From an uncultured Prevotella sp. (lineage in GTDB: Bacteria; Bacteroidota; Bacteroidia; Bacteroidales; Bacteroidaceae), in contig USDT01000011.1 in assembly GCA_900553465.1 (NCBI GenBank), forward strand, positions 1 through 64,000: a stretch of 64,000 nucleotides of DNA, given 5' to 3'. The notes beneath the pieces were generated by a model. It was not told the origin of the DNA, searched no databases, and saw nothing but the letters and a program-made list of their open reading frames with translations. The translations under genes were made by a program, and so were the position numbers. Of this stretch, positions 8,597-18,239 are shown one piece after another (within the stretch, counting starts at the first letter, position 1; each line of letters starts with the position of its first letter).

Positions 8597-9397
8597 ATGA
8601 ACAAAGGCACAAGGCTCATCATGGCGGCCGCCATACTGGCCGCGACGGTGTGCTCGTGCAGCGTGACACGCGGCACGGTGTCGGACGGATGGACTCTGGT
8701 ATGGGAGGACAACTTCGACCAGAAACATTCGTTCGACACTGCCACGTGGAGCAGGATAGACCGCGGAACGTCCGACTGGAACCGCCACATGTCGCATCAT
8801 GACGCCTGCTACGCCATGCGCAAGGGCAACCTCGTGCTGCGCGGAATACTCAACGACGTGGCGCCGAACGACACCGCCCCGTTCATCACCGGAGGCGTAT
8901 GCTCCATGGGTAAGCGCACGTTCAGCGACGGACGGCTCGAGATACGCGCACGGCTCAATGCCGCACAGGGCGCATGGCCGGCCATCTGGCTTCTGCCGGA
9001 GAACGGAAGCTGGCCGCGCGACGGCGAGATTGACATCATGGAACGGCTCAACGGCGACAGCATTGCCTATCAGACCGTGCACTCGCACTATACCTACGAC
9101 CTCGGCATAAAGGACAATCCGCCCTCGCATGCCACCGGACCTATAGATCCGGACGCGTACGATGTGTATGCCGTGGAGATGTATCCGGACAGTCTGGCGT
9201 TCTTCATCAACGGCCGCCACACGTTCACCTACCGCCGCATACCGACCGACAAGGAAGGTCAGTTTCCATTCAACCGCCCGTTCTATCTGCTCATCGACAT
9301 GCAGCTTGGCGGCAGTTGGGTGGGCGCGGTGAGGCGGAGCGACCTGCCGGTGGAGATGCTCGTCGACTACGTCAGATTCTATAAGCGGCGGCAGTGA
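8597..9397 (+). CDS. Glycoside hydrolase family 16
   Basis: 266 residues with an N-terminal hydrophobic leader ending in TVCSCS, likely a lipoprotein or secreted. The GH16 catalytic signature is clear in DGEIDIMERLNG (nucleophile and acid/base glutamates of ExDxxE, about residue 145). Flanking strands such as GRLEIRARLNAAQGAWPAIW and the C-terminal MLVDYVRFYK are typical. GH16 enzymes cut beta-1,3 or beta-1,4 glucans and galactans; the exact substrate cannot be read. It starts 56 bases after the oxidoreductase gene. Confidence 0.9.
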   Translation: MNKGTRLIMAAAILAATVCSCSVTRGTVSDGWTLVWEDNFDQKHSFDTATWSRIDRGTSDWNRHMSHHDACYAMRKGNLVLRGILNDVAPNDTAPFITGGVCSMGKRTFSDGRLEIRARLNAAQGAWPAIWLLPENGSWPRDGEIDIMERLNGDSIAYQTVHSHYTYDLGIKDNPPSHATGPIDPDAYDVYAVEMYPDSLAFFINGRHTFTYRRIPTDKEGQFPFNRPFYLLIDMQLGGSWVGAVRRSDLPVEMLVDYVRFYKRRQ

Positions 9398-9490
9398 GCC
9401 CGGGGCCACGGCCGCCTTCACACAAAGACACAACACAGAAAAGGCTCCGCCGCACAACGGCGGAGAACAATCCTAAAACCAATAACACAA

Positions 9491-10867
9491 ATGAGAAAAC
9501 AGATAATCACAGCCCTCGCCGCACTGCTCATACTGCCGGCGACAGCACAGGAATGGAAACCGCTGTTCAACGGAAAGAACCTCAGCGGATGGACACAGAA
9601 AAACGGCAAGGCCGAATATAAGGTGGAGGACGGCGCCATCGTGGGATACACCAAGATGAACACACCAAACTCTTTCCTCTGCACAAAGAAAAACTACGAC
9701 AACTTCATCCTCGAGTTTCAGTTCAAGATAACAGACGGGCTCAACTCCGGCGTGCAGCTGCGCAGCGAAAGCCTCAAGTCATATCAGAACGGACGCGTGC
9801 ACGGCTATCAGTTTGAGATAGACCCGTCGCAGAGAGCATGGACAGGCGGCATCTACGACGAGGCACGCCGCGGATGGCTCTACCCGCTGACAAAGAACCC
9901 GAGAGCCAAAAAGGCATTCAAGAACGGGCAGTGGAACAAGGCGCGCATCGAGGCATACGGCAACAGTATCCGCACTTGGGTGAACGACATTCCGTGTGCC
10001 AACCTTTGGGACAACAAGACTCTGAGCGGTCTTATCGCCCTTCAGGTGCACGCCATACAGAACAAAGCCGACGAGGGAAAGACAGTGGCATGGCGCGACA
10101 TACGCATCTGCACCGAGGATGTGGAGAAGTATCTCACACCCGAGGGCCGCACTCCGCAGGTGAACTGCATTGACAACACTCTGTCGCCACAGGAAGAGAA
10201 GATGGGATGGAAGCTGCTGTGGGACGGCAAGACCACCAACGGATGGCGCGGAGCCAAGCTCGATGCCTTCCCTGACAAGGGCTGGAAGATAGAGAACGGT
10301 GTGCTCAAGGTGCTGGCAGCCGACGGAGGCGAGTCAACCAACGGCGGTGATATCGTGACCACTGAGACCTACGACAACTTCATACTGACCGTCGATTTCA
10401 AGATAACGAAGGGCGCCAACAGCGGTATAAAATACTTTGTTGATCCGGAAGCCAACAAGGGTGAGGGTTCGGCAATAGGCTGCGAGTTCCAGATTCTGGA
10501 CGACGAGCGCCATCCGGACGCAAAGCTCGGCGTGAAGGGCAACCGCAAGCTGGGCTCGCTCTACGACCTCATACCGGCACCGGAGAAGAAGCCTTTCGAC
10601 ATCAACAACTTCAACACAGCCATGATTATCGTACGCGGCAAGCACGTGGAGCACTGGCTCAACGGTGTGAAACTGCTGGAGTATGAGCGCGACAACCAGA
10701 TGTGGAACGCGCTGGTGGCATACAGCAAGTACAAGAACTGGAAGAACTTCGGCAATCACAAGCGCGGAAACATTCTGCTGCAGGACCATGGCAACGAGGT
10801 GTGGTTCAAGAATGTGAAAATCAAGCCTATCAAAATGAAACAGATAGACAAGCGTCGCCGCCGCTGA
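9491..10867 (+). CDS. Secreted double DUF1080 (3-keto-disaccharide hydrolase-like) protein
   Basis: 458 residues with a signal peptide ([20 protein letters not shown]). Two DUF1080 concanavalin-like domains follow: one starts at [14 protein letters not shown] (about residue 21) and one at [15 protein letters not shown] (about residue 236). Both keep the family pattern [21 protein letters not shown] / [23 protein letters not shown]1080 is also named the 3-keto-disaccharide hydrolase domain. The gene lies between GH16 and the esterase on the same strand, with a Gfo/Idh/MocA enzyme upstream, a pairing seen in 3-keto-glycoside pathways. Whether one or both domains are catalytic is not known. Confidence 0.88.
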   Translation: MRKQIITALAALLILPATAQEWKPLFNGKNLSGWTQKNGKAEYKVEDGAIVGYTKMNTPNSFLCTKKNYDNFILEFQFKITDGLNSGVQLRSESLKSYQNGRVHGYQFEIDPSQRAWTGGIYDEARRGWLYPLTKNPRAKKAFKNGQWNKARIEAYGNSIRTWVNDIPCANLWDNKTLSGLIALQVHAIQNKADEGKTVAWRDIRICTEDVEKYLTPEGRTPQVNCIDNTLSPQEEKMGWKLLWDGKTTNGWRGAKLDAFPDKGWKIENGVLKVLAADGGESTNGGDIVTTETYDNFILTVDFKITKGANSGIKYFVDPEANKGEGSAIGCEFQILDDERHPDAKLGVKGNRKLGSLYDLIPAPEKKPFDINNFNTAMIIVRGKHVEHWLNGVKLLEYERDNQMWNALVAYSKYKNWKNFGNHKRGNILLQDHGNEVWFKNVKIKPIKMKQIDKRRRR

Positions 10868-10886
10868 ACATACACAATACGACAAC

Positions 10887-12881
10887 ATGAAAAGAAACAT
10901 CGCATGGATTCTGATAGCCGCATGCTGCGCCACGGCACAGGCACAGGTAAGGCTCTGTCCGCTCTTCACCGACAACATGGTGATGCAGCAGAAGGCTGAC
11001 GCGCCGCTGTGGGGCACATGCGAAGCCGGCCGAACGGTGAGCGTCACCACATCGTGGGACAAGCGCAAATACGAGGCAGTGGCCGGCAATGACGGCAAAT
11101 GGCTGGTGAGGGTGGCAACACCCAAGGCCGGCGGACCGTACGAGATAACCATCAGCGACGGCACACCCGTGACACTGCACAATGTCATGATAGGCGAGGT
11201 GTGGCTGTGCTCGGGACAGTCGAACATGGACATGCCGGTCAACGGATGGGGACAGGTGAACAACTACGAGGCTGAGGTGAAGGCCGCCGACCACAGCAAC
11301 ATACGTCTGCTGCGTGTGGACAACACCATGGCCATGCGTCCGCAGGACACCTTCACGGCGATGAAAGGCGGATGGCAGGTGTGCTCGCCCTCTACCATAG
11401 AGCCGTTCTCGGCCGTGGCCTACTTCTTCGGCCGCGACATAGAGAAGTATCGCGACGTGCCCGTGGGGCTCATACAGTCGAGTTGGGGAGGCACTCCGGC
11501 CGAGGCATGGACCAGCGGTGCATCGCTCACAGAGCTGCCCGAGTTCCGCAGCGAAGTGGAACGCATAGCCTCAATGCCTGAGAACAAGGACGAGCGCGCG
11601 GCAAGACACAAGGAGGAACTTGCCGGATGGTTCAACGCCTTCAACAGCAACGATCCAGAATTCAAGGACGGCCGCTTCAGCTATTTCACGACTTCATACG
11701 ACGACTCCGGCTGGGACGACACGCCGGTGCCGGGATATATAAGCAACAGCAAGTACGACACGTTCGACGGAATGATAATCTACCGCAGGGTGATAGACAT
11801 TCCGGAGAGCATGGCAGGACAGAAGCTGACTCTCCGTCTGGGCAAGGTGGACGACGATGACATGACCTTCTTCAACGACATGATGGTTGGCAACACCACC
11901 GGCCCGGGCGAGATAAGAGAGTACAGCATTCCTGCCGAAGCCGTGAAAGCCGGCAAAGCGGTGATTACGGTTAGGAGCATCGACACGGGCGGAATGGCAG
12001 GCATAACGGGCTACGACGGTCAGGAATGCCACCTTACGGCCGAAGACGGCACCACGATAAGCCTCAACGGCACGTGGAAAAGCAAGATGTCGGCACCGCT
12101 CAGCTCGCTCGCCTCAAAGCCGCGCGACCCGGTGAACGATCCGAAGAACGCTTGCGTGCTCTACAACGCCATGATAAATCCGCTCGTGGGATATGCCATC
12201 AAGGGCGCGATATGGTATCAGGGCGAGGACAACTCCAACCGTGCGTGGCAGTATCGCGACCTCATGCCGCTCATGATTGAGGACTGGCGGCAGAAGTGGG
12301 GCTACGACTTCCCGTTCTTCATGGTGCAGCTTGCCAACTTCATGCAGCGCCACGACCAGCCCACCGAATCGCGATGGGCAGAGTTGCGCGAGGCACAGCA
12401 GATGACGGCCGAGACACTGTCGGGATGCGGTCTGGCGTGCATAATAGACATAGGCGACGCCAACGACATACATCCGCGCAACAAACAGGACGTGGGGCAC
12501 AGGCTTGCGTTGCAGGCACGACAGAAGGTTTATGGCGAGAAAGTGGAGGCTTCGGGACCCGTTTACCGCAACTACCGCGTGGAGAACGGCCGCATAAGAC
12601 TCTTCTTCGACCACACGGCGAAAGGCCTCGCCACAAGCGACGGACAACAGCTCAAGGGTTTTGCCATTGCCGGACCCGACCACCGGTTCCACTGGGCTGA
12701 CGCCGTGATAGACGGCAACACGGTAGTTGTGTCGTCGCCCGATGTGAAACATCCTGTCGCAGTGCGCTATGCCTGGGCAGACAATCCGGAGTGCAACCTC
12801 ACCAACAGCGCCAATCTGCCGGCCGTACCGTTCCGCACCGACGACTGGAAGGGACTCACCTACGGCAACACATCATACTGA
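10887..12881 (+). CDS. Sialate O-acetylesterase-family SGNH esterase
   Basis: 664 residues with a signal peptide ending ATAQAQ. The SGNH nucleophile lies in EVWLCSGQSNMDMPVNGW (about residue 105-122). Further blocks are LIQSSWGGTPAEAW, GAIWYQGEDN and the Asp/His pair in NDIHPRNKQDVGHRLA. A beta-sandwich insert (about residues 255-390) with NSKYDTFDGMIIYRRVIDI splits the esterase domain, as is common in this family. It removes acetyl groups from sugars, not necessarily sialic acid. It starts 19 bases after the DUF1080 gene and ends the cluster. Confidence 0.9.
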   Translation: MKRNIAWILIAACCATAQAQVRLCPLFTDNMVMQQKADAPLWGTCEAGRTVSVTTSWDKRKYEAVAGNDGKWLVRVATPKAGGPYEITISDGTPVTLHNVMIGEVWLCSGQSNMDMPVNGWGQVNNYEAEVKAADHSNIRLLRVDNTMAMRPQDTFTAMKGGWQVCSPSTIEPFSAVAYFFGRDIEKYRDVPVGLIQSSWGGTPAEAWTSGASLTELPEFRSEVERIASMPENKDERAARHKEELAGWFNAFNSNDPEFKDGRFSYFTTSYDDSGWDDTPVPGYISNSKYDTFDGMIIYRRVIDIPESMAGQKLTLRLGKVDDDDMTFFNDMMVGNTTGPGEIREYSIPAEAVKAGKAVITVRSIDTGGMAGITGYDGQECHLTAEDGTTISLNGTWKSKMSAPLSSLASKPRDPVNDPKNACVLYNAMINPLVGYAIKGAIWYQGEDNSNRAWQYRDLMPLMIEDWRQKWGYDFPFFMVQLANFMQRHDQPTESRWAELREAQQMTAETLSGCGLACIIDIGDANDIHPRNKQDVGHRLALQARQKVYGEKVEASGPVYRNYRVENGRIRLFFDHTAKGLATSDGQQLKGFAIAGPDHRFHWADAVIDGNTVVVSSPDVKHPVAVRYAWADNPECNLTNSANLPAVPFRTDDWKGLTYGNTSY

Positions 12882-12934
12882 CGCACACACGCCGGCGACA
12901 TGCAAACGCGGCCGGTAGGCATTATGATAATCAG

Positions 12935-12986
12935 AAATCAGAATGTAAGACAACACAACGGTGTGATTACATTCTGATTTTTCTTA
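12935..12986 (+). terminator. Intrinsic terminator after the glycan cluster
   Basis: AAATCAGAATGTAA (12935-12948) pairs perfectly with TTACATTCTGATTT (12967-12980), followed by TTCTT. The AT-rich 14-base stem 54 bases after the esterase stop can act in both directions. Confidence 0.85.
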
Positions 12987-13198
12987 TGTCGTCATAGCTG
13001 CCCTCCGCGCGGACAACATGCCCGCCGGACGCAAATACCGCGGTATTTCGTGTGCAGCCGTAACACGCAACGTATCAGACAGTTGCGCAGAAAATTCCGT
13101 TTCTGTGCAACACTTTCACCGGATGGGACGACGCAATAAAGCCCATTCCGGCGCCGAAAGCCACATTTCTCATCACAGAACCGTCAAGAGAGCGACGC

Positions 13199-13301
13199 GA
13201 AATGCACTTTATCGTGCCCTGAAAAGCACCGTTTCAGGGTGTGATATGCTCCATATTGCATGCTGATATGTTGCATATCATAGGCTCATACAGTGCATAT
13301 C
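13199..13301. repeat. 22-base-phased inverted-repeat array, copy B (5 units)
   Basis: Units start at 13199 (GAAATgcactTTATC), 13221 (GAAAAgcaccGTTTC), 13243 (GATATgctccATATT), 13265 (GATATgttgcATATC) and 13287 (CATACagtgcATATC), all 22 bases apart. GGACGCAAATACCGCGG at 13027-13043 resembles the flanking motif of copies D and E. The array lies between convergent transcription units. The rest of 12987-13464 shows no gene. Confidence 0.75.
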
Positions 13302-13464
13302 ACACGACACAGGCCGCTCCGTCGCTGTTCCGGTTTTCCAGAATGAGCAGCCGGCACGCATTTTTCCAAGTGTCAAAATGCTGCCACACACATTCATACA
13401 GCGACACTCTGACATCCGCCGCTCATCCCGTGCCACCCCGGACAAGCGCCATACGGGAGGCACG

Positions 13465-13585
13465 AAAAACAAAAAAGCCGACTTCACAGCCGGCTTTCCA
13501 TAGATTATACAATAACATTATGTATCTTTAACTATAAGCTGTCATTAGCTCCTGTTATGCAAGTAACACCTTTAAGTAGAATACG
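13465..13585 (-). ncRNA. Candidate small RNA with its own promoter and terminator
   Basis: On the minus strand the box TAACTTTG (complement of 13590-13597) has a TTG 20 bases upstream, a good Bacteroidetes promoter. About 100 bases later a stem AAGCCG/CGGCTT (13474-13498) is followed by TTTTTTGTTTTT. The predicted transcript is near 120 bases, has internal short hairpins and no open frame with a plausible start. It is not antisense to a recognised gene. No known RNA family was recognised. Confidence 0.55.
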
Positions 13586-13660
13586 CTTGCAAAGTTAATC
13601 ACAGGAACGCTTGCGTGCAATACCTAAAAATAACGAAAAATGACAGCCACAAAACGCATC

Positions 13661-13718
13661 GCGCGCCGTACGTGCGGCAGGCAGATACCTTGTTTTTGTT
13701 ATCCGACGTACGGCGCGC
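13661..13718 (-). terminator. Long inverted repeat, possible terminator of the efflux operon
   Basis: GCGCGCCGTACGT (13661-13673) and ACGTACGGCGCGC (13706-13718) are perfect 13-base arms around a 32-base loop. On the minus strand it lies 37 bases after the TolC stop and is followed by GATGCGTTTTG and, further on, CATTTTTCGTTATTTTT. No immediate T-tract is seen, so a terminator role is uncertain. Confidence 0.5.
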
Positions 13719-13755
13719 GGCATATTCCCATGCGCCCGGAAGAAGCGCGGAAGCG

Positions 13756-15042
13756 TCAGCGGCCCGTGGCCTGCAGATACTCACACTTGCTTATCTCATA
13801 CTGCGCCATGCTCTCGGCATAGCTGTCGCGCGTGTTGATATATATGGTCTGCGCCTCGAGCAGGTCGCTCATGGTGCACGTCCCGGCCTGATAGTAGTCG
13901 TTGTGCAGGCGAAGGTTCTCGGCCGACTGGTTCACCGCCTCGAGCGAGAGTTCTATCTGTCTGTATGTGTCGTTGAGCTTGTTCCATGCGTTGCGCATCT
14001 TTATCAGAAGCATCCTGCTACTGTCGTCAAACTCGTTTCTGGCGTTGCGCAGCTGCAGTTCGTGCTTCTTCACCTCATGCGAACCTCCCCACCATGCCGT
14101 GAGAGGCACGCTGACGGTGGCAAATCCGATGAGGAACGGATGGTCTTTCTCCATGATGTTGTCATACATATATCCGGCTCCTACCGCCACGGTAGGCAGA
14201 TTCTTGCCCACTGCCAGACGTTTTTTCAGCTTTGCTGCCTCCACATTGCTTTCGAGCAGACGATACTCGCTGGTAGTAGTGAGCGATGCTTCCGGCGAAC
14301 AGAAAAGCGAGTCGGGGCGGCCGGGCAGCGAGTAGGGGAACGTCGCATCGACGTCGATGCTGTCCGACGGATAGCCTATGTACTGCGCAAGAAGGCTCAG
14401 AGTCACTCCGAGAGCGTTCTCTGTCTTTATGCGTGTGTTCTTGGTCTCGTTCTCGCGCAGCTTCACCTGCAGCAGGTCGTTGCGGTCGGCCACTCCTGCA
14501 TCCACCGCAGCCGTCACGTCGCCACGCATGCTTGCCAGCTGTTTCTCCACAGCGGCGATGGTGTTGAGCTTCTCTTTCAACACCGCGGCCTGCCAGAAAT
14601 ACTGTTCGGTAGTGAGCTTCACCTCGTTCTCCGAAAGGTTGCGCTTCAGCCGGTTCACCTTCACATTGAGTTTCGACAGCTTGTGTGTGTTCACTATCTG
14701 TCCGCCGGCGAAGAGCGGCATACCGGCCGACACACCGCCGGCCACGCCGTCCTTCATCATCGACATCGACGCACCCGGCGCCACGTCAACATCTATAAGC
14801 GGTTTGTTAGAGTTGAAGGCGAATCCCGACGCACTCACCGTGGGGAAGAAATGGGTGAAAGCCTGCTTCTCGTCCTGCCGTGCAGCCTCTATGTCGTTGC
14901 CTGCGTTCTTCATCTTCACATTGTTGTTCAGGGCCATGTCAAGACATTCCTCGAAGGTCAGACGGTGCTGTGCCGTCGCGCCGCACACTACGGCGGAGGC
15001 AAGCAGAAGCATGAAGCCACGTCCTTTTATATTTTTATTCAT
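13756..15042 (-). CDS. TolC-family outer membrane efflux protein
   Basis: 428 residues with a signal peptide ending VVCGATAQ. Two outer-membrane-efflux repeats follow: the first begins HRLTFEECLDMALNNNVKMKNA (about residue 26, shown in parts) and the second carries ASLTTTSEYRLLESNVEAAK (about residue 235). Long alpha-helical segments, as in LRLHNDYYQAGTCTMSDLLE, form the periplasmic tunnel. It is the last gene of an adaptor-pump-channel operon, 65 bases after the pump gene. It forms the outer membrane exit duct. Confidence 0.92.
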   Translation of the reverse strand: MNKNIKGRGFMLLLASAVVCGATAQHRLTFEECLDMALNNNVKMKNAGNDIEAARQDEKQAFTHFFPTVSASGFAFNSNKPLIDVDVAPGASMSMMKDGVAGGVSAGMPLFAGGQIVNTHKLSKLNVKVNRLKRNLSENEVKLTTEQYFWQAAVLKEKLNTIAAVEKQLASMRGDVTAAVDAGVADRNDLLQVKLRENETKNTRIKTENALGVTLSLLAQYIGYPSDSIDVDATFPYSLPGRPDSLFCSPEASLTTTSEYRLLESNVEAAKLKKRLAVGKNLPTVAVGAGYMYDNIMEKDHPFLIGFATVSVPLTAWWGGSHEVKKHELQLRNARNEFDDSSRMLLIKMRNAWNKLNDTYRQIELSLEAVNQSAENLRLHNDYYQAGTCTMSDLLEAQTIYINTRDSYAESMAQYEISKCEYLQATGR

Positions 15043-15107
15043 TGATTTATACTATTGTTTTTGTTATGAAAATTGTTTATGAATGAGTGTCGCTTACATA
15101 CGGTCCG

Positions 15108-18100
15108 TCATTCAGCCTCCATACTCTCAAGCCGCATGCGGCTCTTGGTTGTGCCTCTGAACATGAGCATGTAGGCAGCTGGCAGCACAGTGAGGAGCAG
15201 CACCATGGTGAAGAGCGTGCCGTAGCATATCACCGTTCCCATAGGCATCCACAGACCGCTGCCGCCGAGAATCATCGGGATGACACCCATGGATGCGGCA
15301 GCCGACGTAAGGAATATCGGACGCATACGGCGTCGTGCGGAGTGATAGATGGCCTCCGACGATGTAAGATGGTTGGCGGAGCGCAGCTCTTCGGCATAGT
15401 CTATCATTATTATGCCGTTGCGCACAATGATTCCCATCAGGCTCACAATGCCCAGAACGCACGTCACACTGAAGTCCACTCCCTGTATCATAATGCCGGC
15501 AACCATACCCGGAATACAGAGCAACATGCTCATGAAGACAAGGAACGCTATGCTCACCTTGCGGAAATGCATCATCAGAATGAAGAATATCACCACTGCC
15601 GCAACATACAGTCCGTTCATCACCGGAGGCATCTTCTCGGCATCGTCCTCGTAGTCGCCGCCGAAAGACATGCTGACACCGGGCGACAGTTTCAGGCTGT
15701 CCATCTTCTCAATGACACGTCCTGTGGCCTCCATGGCATTGACTCCACGTTTCAGATCGGCCATTACAGTAACGGTGTACGTGCCGTTGCGCCTTACTAT
15801 CTGGCCGTCCTTCCACTCCGGCACTACCGTTGCCACCTGGCGCAGAGGCACGTCGCCCAGTCCGCCGGCCACACCTATCTGCTCGTCTTCAAGCGATGCC
15901 GGAGTGGCCTTGTCGGCGTTCACACTCTTGAGTTTCACGGGAATATCGTAGTCGCCTTCCCATACACGCGCCACCGGAAGGCCGTCGCCATAGCGCATGG
16001 CCAGCGTACTCTCCACCGCGAAGTTGCTCACTCCGAGCCGTGAAGCCTCGTCTTCCTTCATCACAACGTCCACGACAGGCCGCTGTTCCATGAAGTCCGT
16101 ATGCACTATTATCGGACCGTCCATCTTCATAAGTGTCTCCCTCACTTTTCCGGCATCAGTCTTCAGCGCATTTATGTCGTTGCCGCTGAGTCTCACTTCT
16201 ATCGGATATACCGCCTCGCTGTAGCTCAACTGCTTGAACCGTATGCGTGCCTCAGGGAAACTGTCGGTAACACGCGGCGCCCACTCATCAAGCAAATCGA
16301 CAGTGGCTTCGTTGCCGGTGGTGTTGACAATAAACTGTGCATACTCCGGACCGGCTATCTGTGGAGCATAGCTACTGTGGAATCTCGGAGAGGCACATCC
16401 TTTGAACGAGGTGATGCTCACCACGCGTTTGTCCTTGCGCATCATGTGTTCAAGACTGTCGACCACAGCCACCGTACGGTCGATTCCACTGCCGGTGGGC
16501 AGCGATATCTCCACGGCAAACTGGTTGCGGTCGGCAAAAGGCATGAGCTGCTGAGGCAGACGCGAAATCATTAATATGCCCGCAACAACCATGACCACAC
16601 CTGTCACCACCGTGACCACAGGATGGGCAAGACACACATCGAGCAACTTATTATAATAAGTCTGCAGCATGTCGAGGAACGAGAACGACTTGCGGTCGCC
16701 CGACGGCCTCTTCATCGGTTTGCGGATGAAGAAGAACTGCATGAAGGGCACCAGCAGAGTGGCAACCAGCAGCGATATGAACAGCACGAGCGTAACGGCC
16801 CACGGGAAGCTGTTGACAAAGTCCTTTATGAGTCCAGTCGTTGTGAGAAGGAACGGGAAGAATGTGATGCTTATGGCAAGTGTGGCCGAGAAGATTGACT
16901 TGAAGAAGTGGGTGGTGCTCTCTATTGATGCATGCCATCTCGACACTCCTTCGCCTATCTGCTCCAGATAGTTGTCTATTATCACAATGGAGTTGTCCAC
17001 AATCATTCCTAGCGTCACAATAAGAGCGGCCAGCGTCACGGTGTTGAGCTCTATGCCGAACATTGAAAACATGCCCAGAGATATGAAAATGGTAATAGGT
17101 ATGGTGGACGCAGCTATCAGAGCCACACGCAACGGCAGCAGGAGCATCACAACTATGATTACGGCAACCACGGCTATCACCAGCTCGTGCAGGAAATTGG
17201 TCACGCTGTCGTCCACCACTTTACTCTGGTCTGTTATGCGTTCTATGTTGACATCGGATGGCAGTTCCTGCTTGAAATCCTCTATCACCTTGTTCACTTC
17301 CTGACCCATCGCCACGATGTTGCAGCCCTTCTTCATCTCCACACTGAGCAACACACACTTGTGTCCGTTGTTGGTGATGTAGCTGTCTGGGGCCGCATAC
17401 TCCTTAACCACGCGCGCCACGTCCTTCAGACGGATGTTGTTGCCCGACGGATCGGTGTATACTATCTGCTGTTGGACGTCATACAGCGTGTTGAGCGACT
17501 TGCTGACGTACACTGGATAGACCGTAGATCCGTCCTTCACTCTTCCGCCCGACGTCACAAAACCCTTCTGCATGAGTGTGGCGGCCAATGTCTGGGCATT
17601 AAGTCCGTAGCGCGACAGGCGGCTGTCGTCCACATATACCGATATCTGTTCGCCGAGTACACCGCTCACTGTCATGCGTCCCACGCTGGATATGCGGCGC
17701 AGCTGTTCCTGCAGGTCGTCCATGTAGTCGCTCAGTTCGCGGTAGGTCTTGTCGTCGCTTTCCATCGTTATGAGCAGTGCAGAGGTGTCGCCGAAGTCGT
17801 CCATCACTCTCAGTGCAAGCACGTTGGCAGGCAGTTCCGACTTAAACACCGACACGCCGTGCTTGAATTTGCTCCAGAACTCATCCTTGTTATTCAGATC
17901 ATCGTTAAGCTGCACCTGAATATAGACAATTCCGTCGCGCGTCTTCGATATCGTCTTATCCTTGCGCACCTCCTTATAAGTGAATATATAGTCCTCCAGA
18001 GGCTTGGTAACCTGTTCCACCATTTCGTCGGCCGAGAGTCCCGGTGCAACGGCCACGACAATTCCCTGACGTATGGTGAAGTCGGGAAATTCGTTCTTCT

Positions 18101-18218
18101 TCATGCCCGGCAGACAATATACGCCCAGTGCTATCAGGCAGCACACAACCAGAATGATTATCTGATGATAATGCATGGCCCATTCCACCATGCCGCGTTT
18201 TTTCTTTTCTGCTTTCAT
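15108..18218 (-). CDS. RND-family efflux pump, inner membrane permease
   Basis: 1036 residues, the usual length for AcrB/HAE1-type pumps. TM1 lies near residue 15-35. The first periplasmic domain starts with EFPDFTIRQGIVVAVAPGLS. The TM4 proton-relay motif reads GMIVDNSIVIIDNY near residue 405 and keeps the first aspartate, with Asn in place of the second, a common variant. The second half repeats the fold, with SLMGIIVRNGIIMIDYAEEL near residue 935. It drives proton-linked export of drugs or other compounds. It starts 21 bases after the adaptor gene ends. Confidence 0.93.
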   Translation of the reverse strand: MKAEKKKRGMVEWAMHYHQIIILVVCCLIALGVYCLPGMKKNEFPDFTIRQGIVVAVAPGLSADEMVEQVTKPLEDYIFTYKEVRKDKTISKTRDGIVYIQVQLNDDLNNKDEFWSKFKHGVSVFKSELPANVLALRVMDDFGDTSALLITMESDDKTYRELSDYMDDLQEQLRRISSVGRMTVSGVLGEQISVYVDDSRLSRYGLNAQTLAATLMQKGFVTSGGRVKDGSTVYPVYVSKSLNTLYDVQQQIVYTDPSGNNIRLKDVARVVKEYAAPDSYITNNGHKCVLLSVEMKKGCNIVAMGQEVNKVIEDFKQELPSDVNIERITDQSKVVDDSVTNFLHELVIAVVAVIIVVMLLLPLRVALIAASTIPITIFISLGMFSMFGIELNTVTLAALIVTLGMIVDNSIVIIDNYLEQIGEGVSRWHASIESTTHFFKSIFSATLAISITFFPFLLTTTGLIKDFVNSFPWAVTLVLFISLLVATLLVPFMQFFFIRKPMKRPSGDRKSFSFLDMLQTYYNKLLDVCLAHPVVTVVTGVVMVVAGILMISRLPQQLMPFADRNQFAVEISLPTGSGIDRTVAVVDSLEHMMRKDKRVVSITSFKGCASPRFHSSYAPQIAGPEYAQFIVNTTGNEATVDLLDEWAPRVTDSFPEARIRFKQLSYSEAVYPIEVRLSGNDINALKTDAGKVRETLMKMDGPIIVHTDFMEQRPVVDVVMKEDEASRLGVSNFAVESTLAMRYGDGLPVARVWEGDYDIPVKLKSVNADKATPASLEDEQIGVAGGLGDVPLRQVATVVPEWKDGQIVRRNGTYTVTVMADLKRGVNAMEATGRVIEKMDSLKLSPGVSMSFGGDYEDDAEKMPPVMNGLYVAAVVIFFILMMHFRKVSIAFLVFMSMLLCIPGMVAGIMIQGVDFSVTCVLGIVSLMGIIVRNGIIMIDYAEELRSANHLTSSEAIYHSARRRMRPIFLTSAAASMGVIPMILGGSGLWMPMGTVICYGTLFTMVLLLTVLPAAYMLMFRGTTKSRMRLESMEAE

Positions 18219-18239
18219 CTTACAATCGGTTTATCATGT

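Noticed and set aside
13615..15045. 476-codon open frame on the plus strand
   Set aside because: It is antisense to the TolC-family gene and runs through the inverted repeat at 13661; no family features.
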